NCBI GenBank assembly: GCA_023213315.1
Contig: JAKCPI010024840.1
Coordinates: forward strand, 62,001 to 126,000
Source: Euborellia annulipes
Taxonomy: Eukaryota > Arthropoda > Insecta > Dermaptera > Anisolabididae
Reading direction: 5' to 3'
DNA length: 64,000 bases
Shown: one piece after another, positions 63,409 to 64,000 of the stretch
How positions within the stretch are numbered: the stretch's first letter is position 1
Layout: the number at the start of each line of letters is the position of its first letter
Notes under the pieces: model-generated
Database searches by the model: none
What the model was told of the DNA's origin: nothing
The model's input: only the letters and a program-made list of their open reading frames with translations
Translations under genes and position numbers: made by a program

Positions 63409-63696
63409 CATGGGCGTACCCAGCGAGAGGCAGGGGGGGGCAGCTGCCCCCCCCTAGAAGCAAAAAAAATGTTTATAAAGTGATGAAACGAAACAAAATT
63501 GGTGGATGGCGACGGGGAAGGATTTTTTTTTGTTAGAATTTGAGGGATTTAGGCCTTTAATTCGAAGGCTTTTTCCCTCTATATAAAAAATAGCTATGTC
63601 ACAATCTGGACGACCATGATCTGCCCCCCCCCCCCTGGACGACCATGTTCTGACCATGCCCCCCCCCCCCTAGATTTGATCCTGGGTACGCCCATG
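63409..63696. mobile_element. hAT-type MITE, 288 bp, exact 8-bp TSD
   Basis: CATGGGCGTACCCAG/CTGGGTACGCCCATG; GAACCATA at 63401-63408 and 63697-63704. Inserted beside the end of a Tc1-like MITE. Internal duplicated GGACGACCATG-TCTG and C-runs. Confidence 0.9.
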
Positions 63697-63719
63697 GAAC
63701 CATAACTTTATGTTATGTT

Positions 63720-64000
63720 GTGGTACAGTGAGCGCCAAAGTTGCATGGGTCGGACTTAACTTTGGCATTCACTGCAACATAACATAAAGTTACTTTGGCG
63801 TCCACTGTACCATAACATAACATAAAGTTACTTTGTAGTTCACTGTGCCATAGCATAACATAAAGTTACTTTGGCGTTCACTGTTCCTTATCATAACATA
63901 AAGTTATGGTCCTGTGAACGCCAAAGTTAAGTTCCACCCATGCATTTTCTACTTGTGATTATTTCATTGTTTTTATAAAAGAAAATGAAAATCATTATTG
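63720..64000. repeat. Tandemly expanded Tc1-like MITE end
   Basis: About four copies of a unit of roughly 45 bp, CATAACATAAAGTTACTTTGGCGTTCACTGT, between 63765 and 63925, each ending in the MITE terminus (TTCACTGT...). Followed by a normal MITE arm (AAGTTCCACCCATGCATTTT...) running off the window. Confidence 0.78.

Noticed and set aside
63765..63930. CRISPR array
   Set aside because: Short tandem units without unique spacers, clearly derived from a MITE terminus; the genome is eukaryotic.

Overview
This window looks like an AT-rich, repeat-laden invertebrate nuclear genome. Genes are split by many GT-AG introns, there are no operons, and the protein matches are animal-type. I infer an arthropod, possibly a crustacean such as a copepod, but the sequence does not prove this.

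Two conserved genes run on the minus strand and could be reconstructed exon by exon. From about 36.2 kb down to 2.26 kb lies the E1 component of the mitochondrial 2-oxoglutarate dehydrogenase complex (OGDH). It has an upstream 5'UTR exon and 13 or more coding exons. Two copies of exon 3 appear mutually exclusive (20474-20576 and 23953-24073), and a 123-nt cassette exon sits at the 3' side. The canonical C-terminus probably lies beyond base 1. From 52.0 kb down to 41.4 kb lies the complete gene for origin recognition complex subunit 3 (ORC3): 13 exons, about 683 residues. It has an E2F-like site upstream and a poly(A) signal that overlaps its stop codon. OGDH supplies succinyl-CoA and NADH in the TCA cycle and ORC3 licenses DNA replication; I see no functional link between them.

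Weaker gene evidence: a pair of in-frame exon-like segments with a stop inside an OGDH intron (19379-19870, minus); an acidic two-exon protein on plus (59208-61271); and a promoter-like block at 62.6-62.8 kb followed by a 139-bp intron and a hydrophobic first coding exon (62949-63092, plus).

Almost everything else is repeats. The dominant families are: (1) hAT-type elements and MITEs, many with exact 8-bp target duplications (1727-1984, 2787-3934 containing 3408-3722, 7533-8501, 25887-26072, 39516-40004, 50766-51116, 55281-55686, 56275-56634, 63409-63696); (2) foldback repeats whose arms carry hammerhead-ribozyme cores (CUGANGA, hairpin, GAAAC), best explained as Penelope-like element debris, with 15 intact cores; (3) foldbacks and SINEs with tRNA-like box A/box B ends; (4) Tc1-like MITEs beginning CAGTGA; (5) a roughly 450-600-bp dispersed repeat (here R1); (6) two copies of a GC-rich retroposon, each with its own target duplication. 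The most striking structure is a nested palindrome of about 5.7 kb (52.52-58.20 kb). Each arm is about 1.9 kb and contains a 1.3-kb foldback with tRNA-like ends. The centre holds a 1.7-kb transposon with long inverted repeats and an 11-bp target duplication.

No CRISPR array, rRNA gene or convincing functional tRNA gene was seen.
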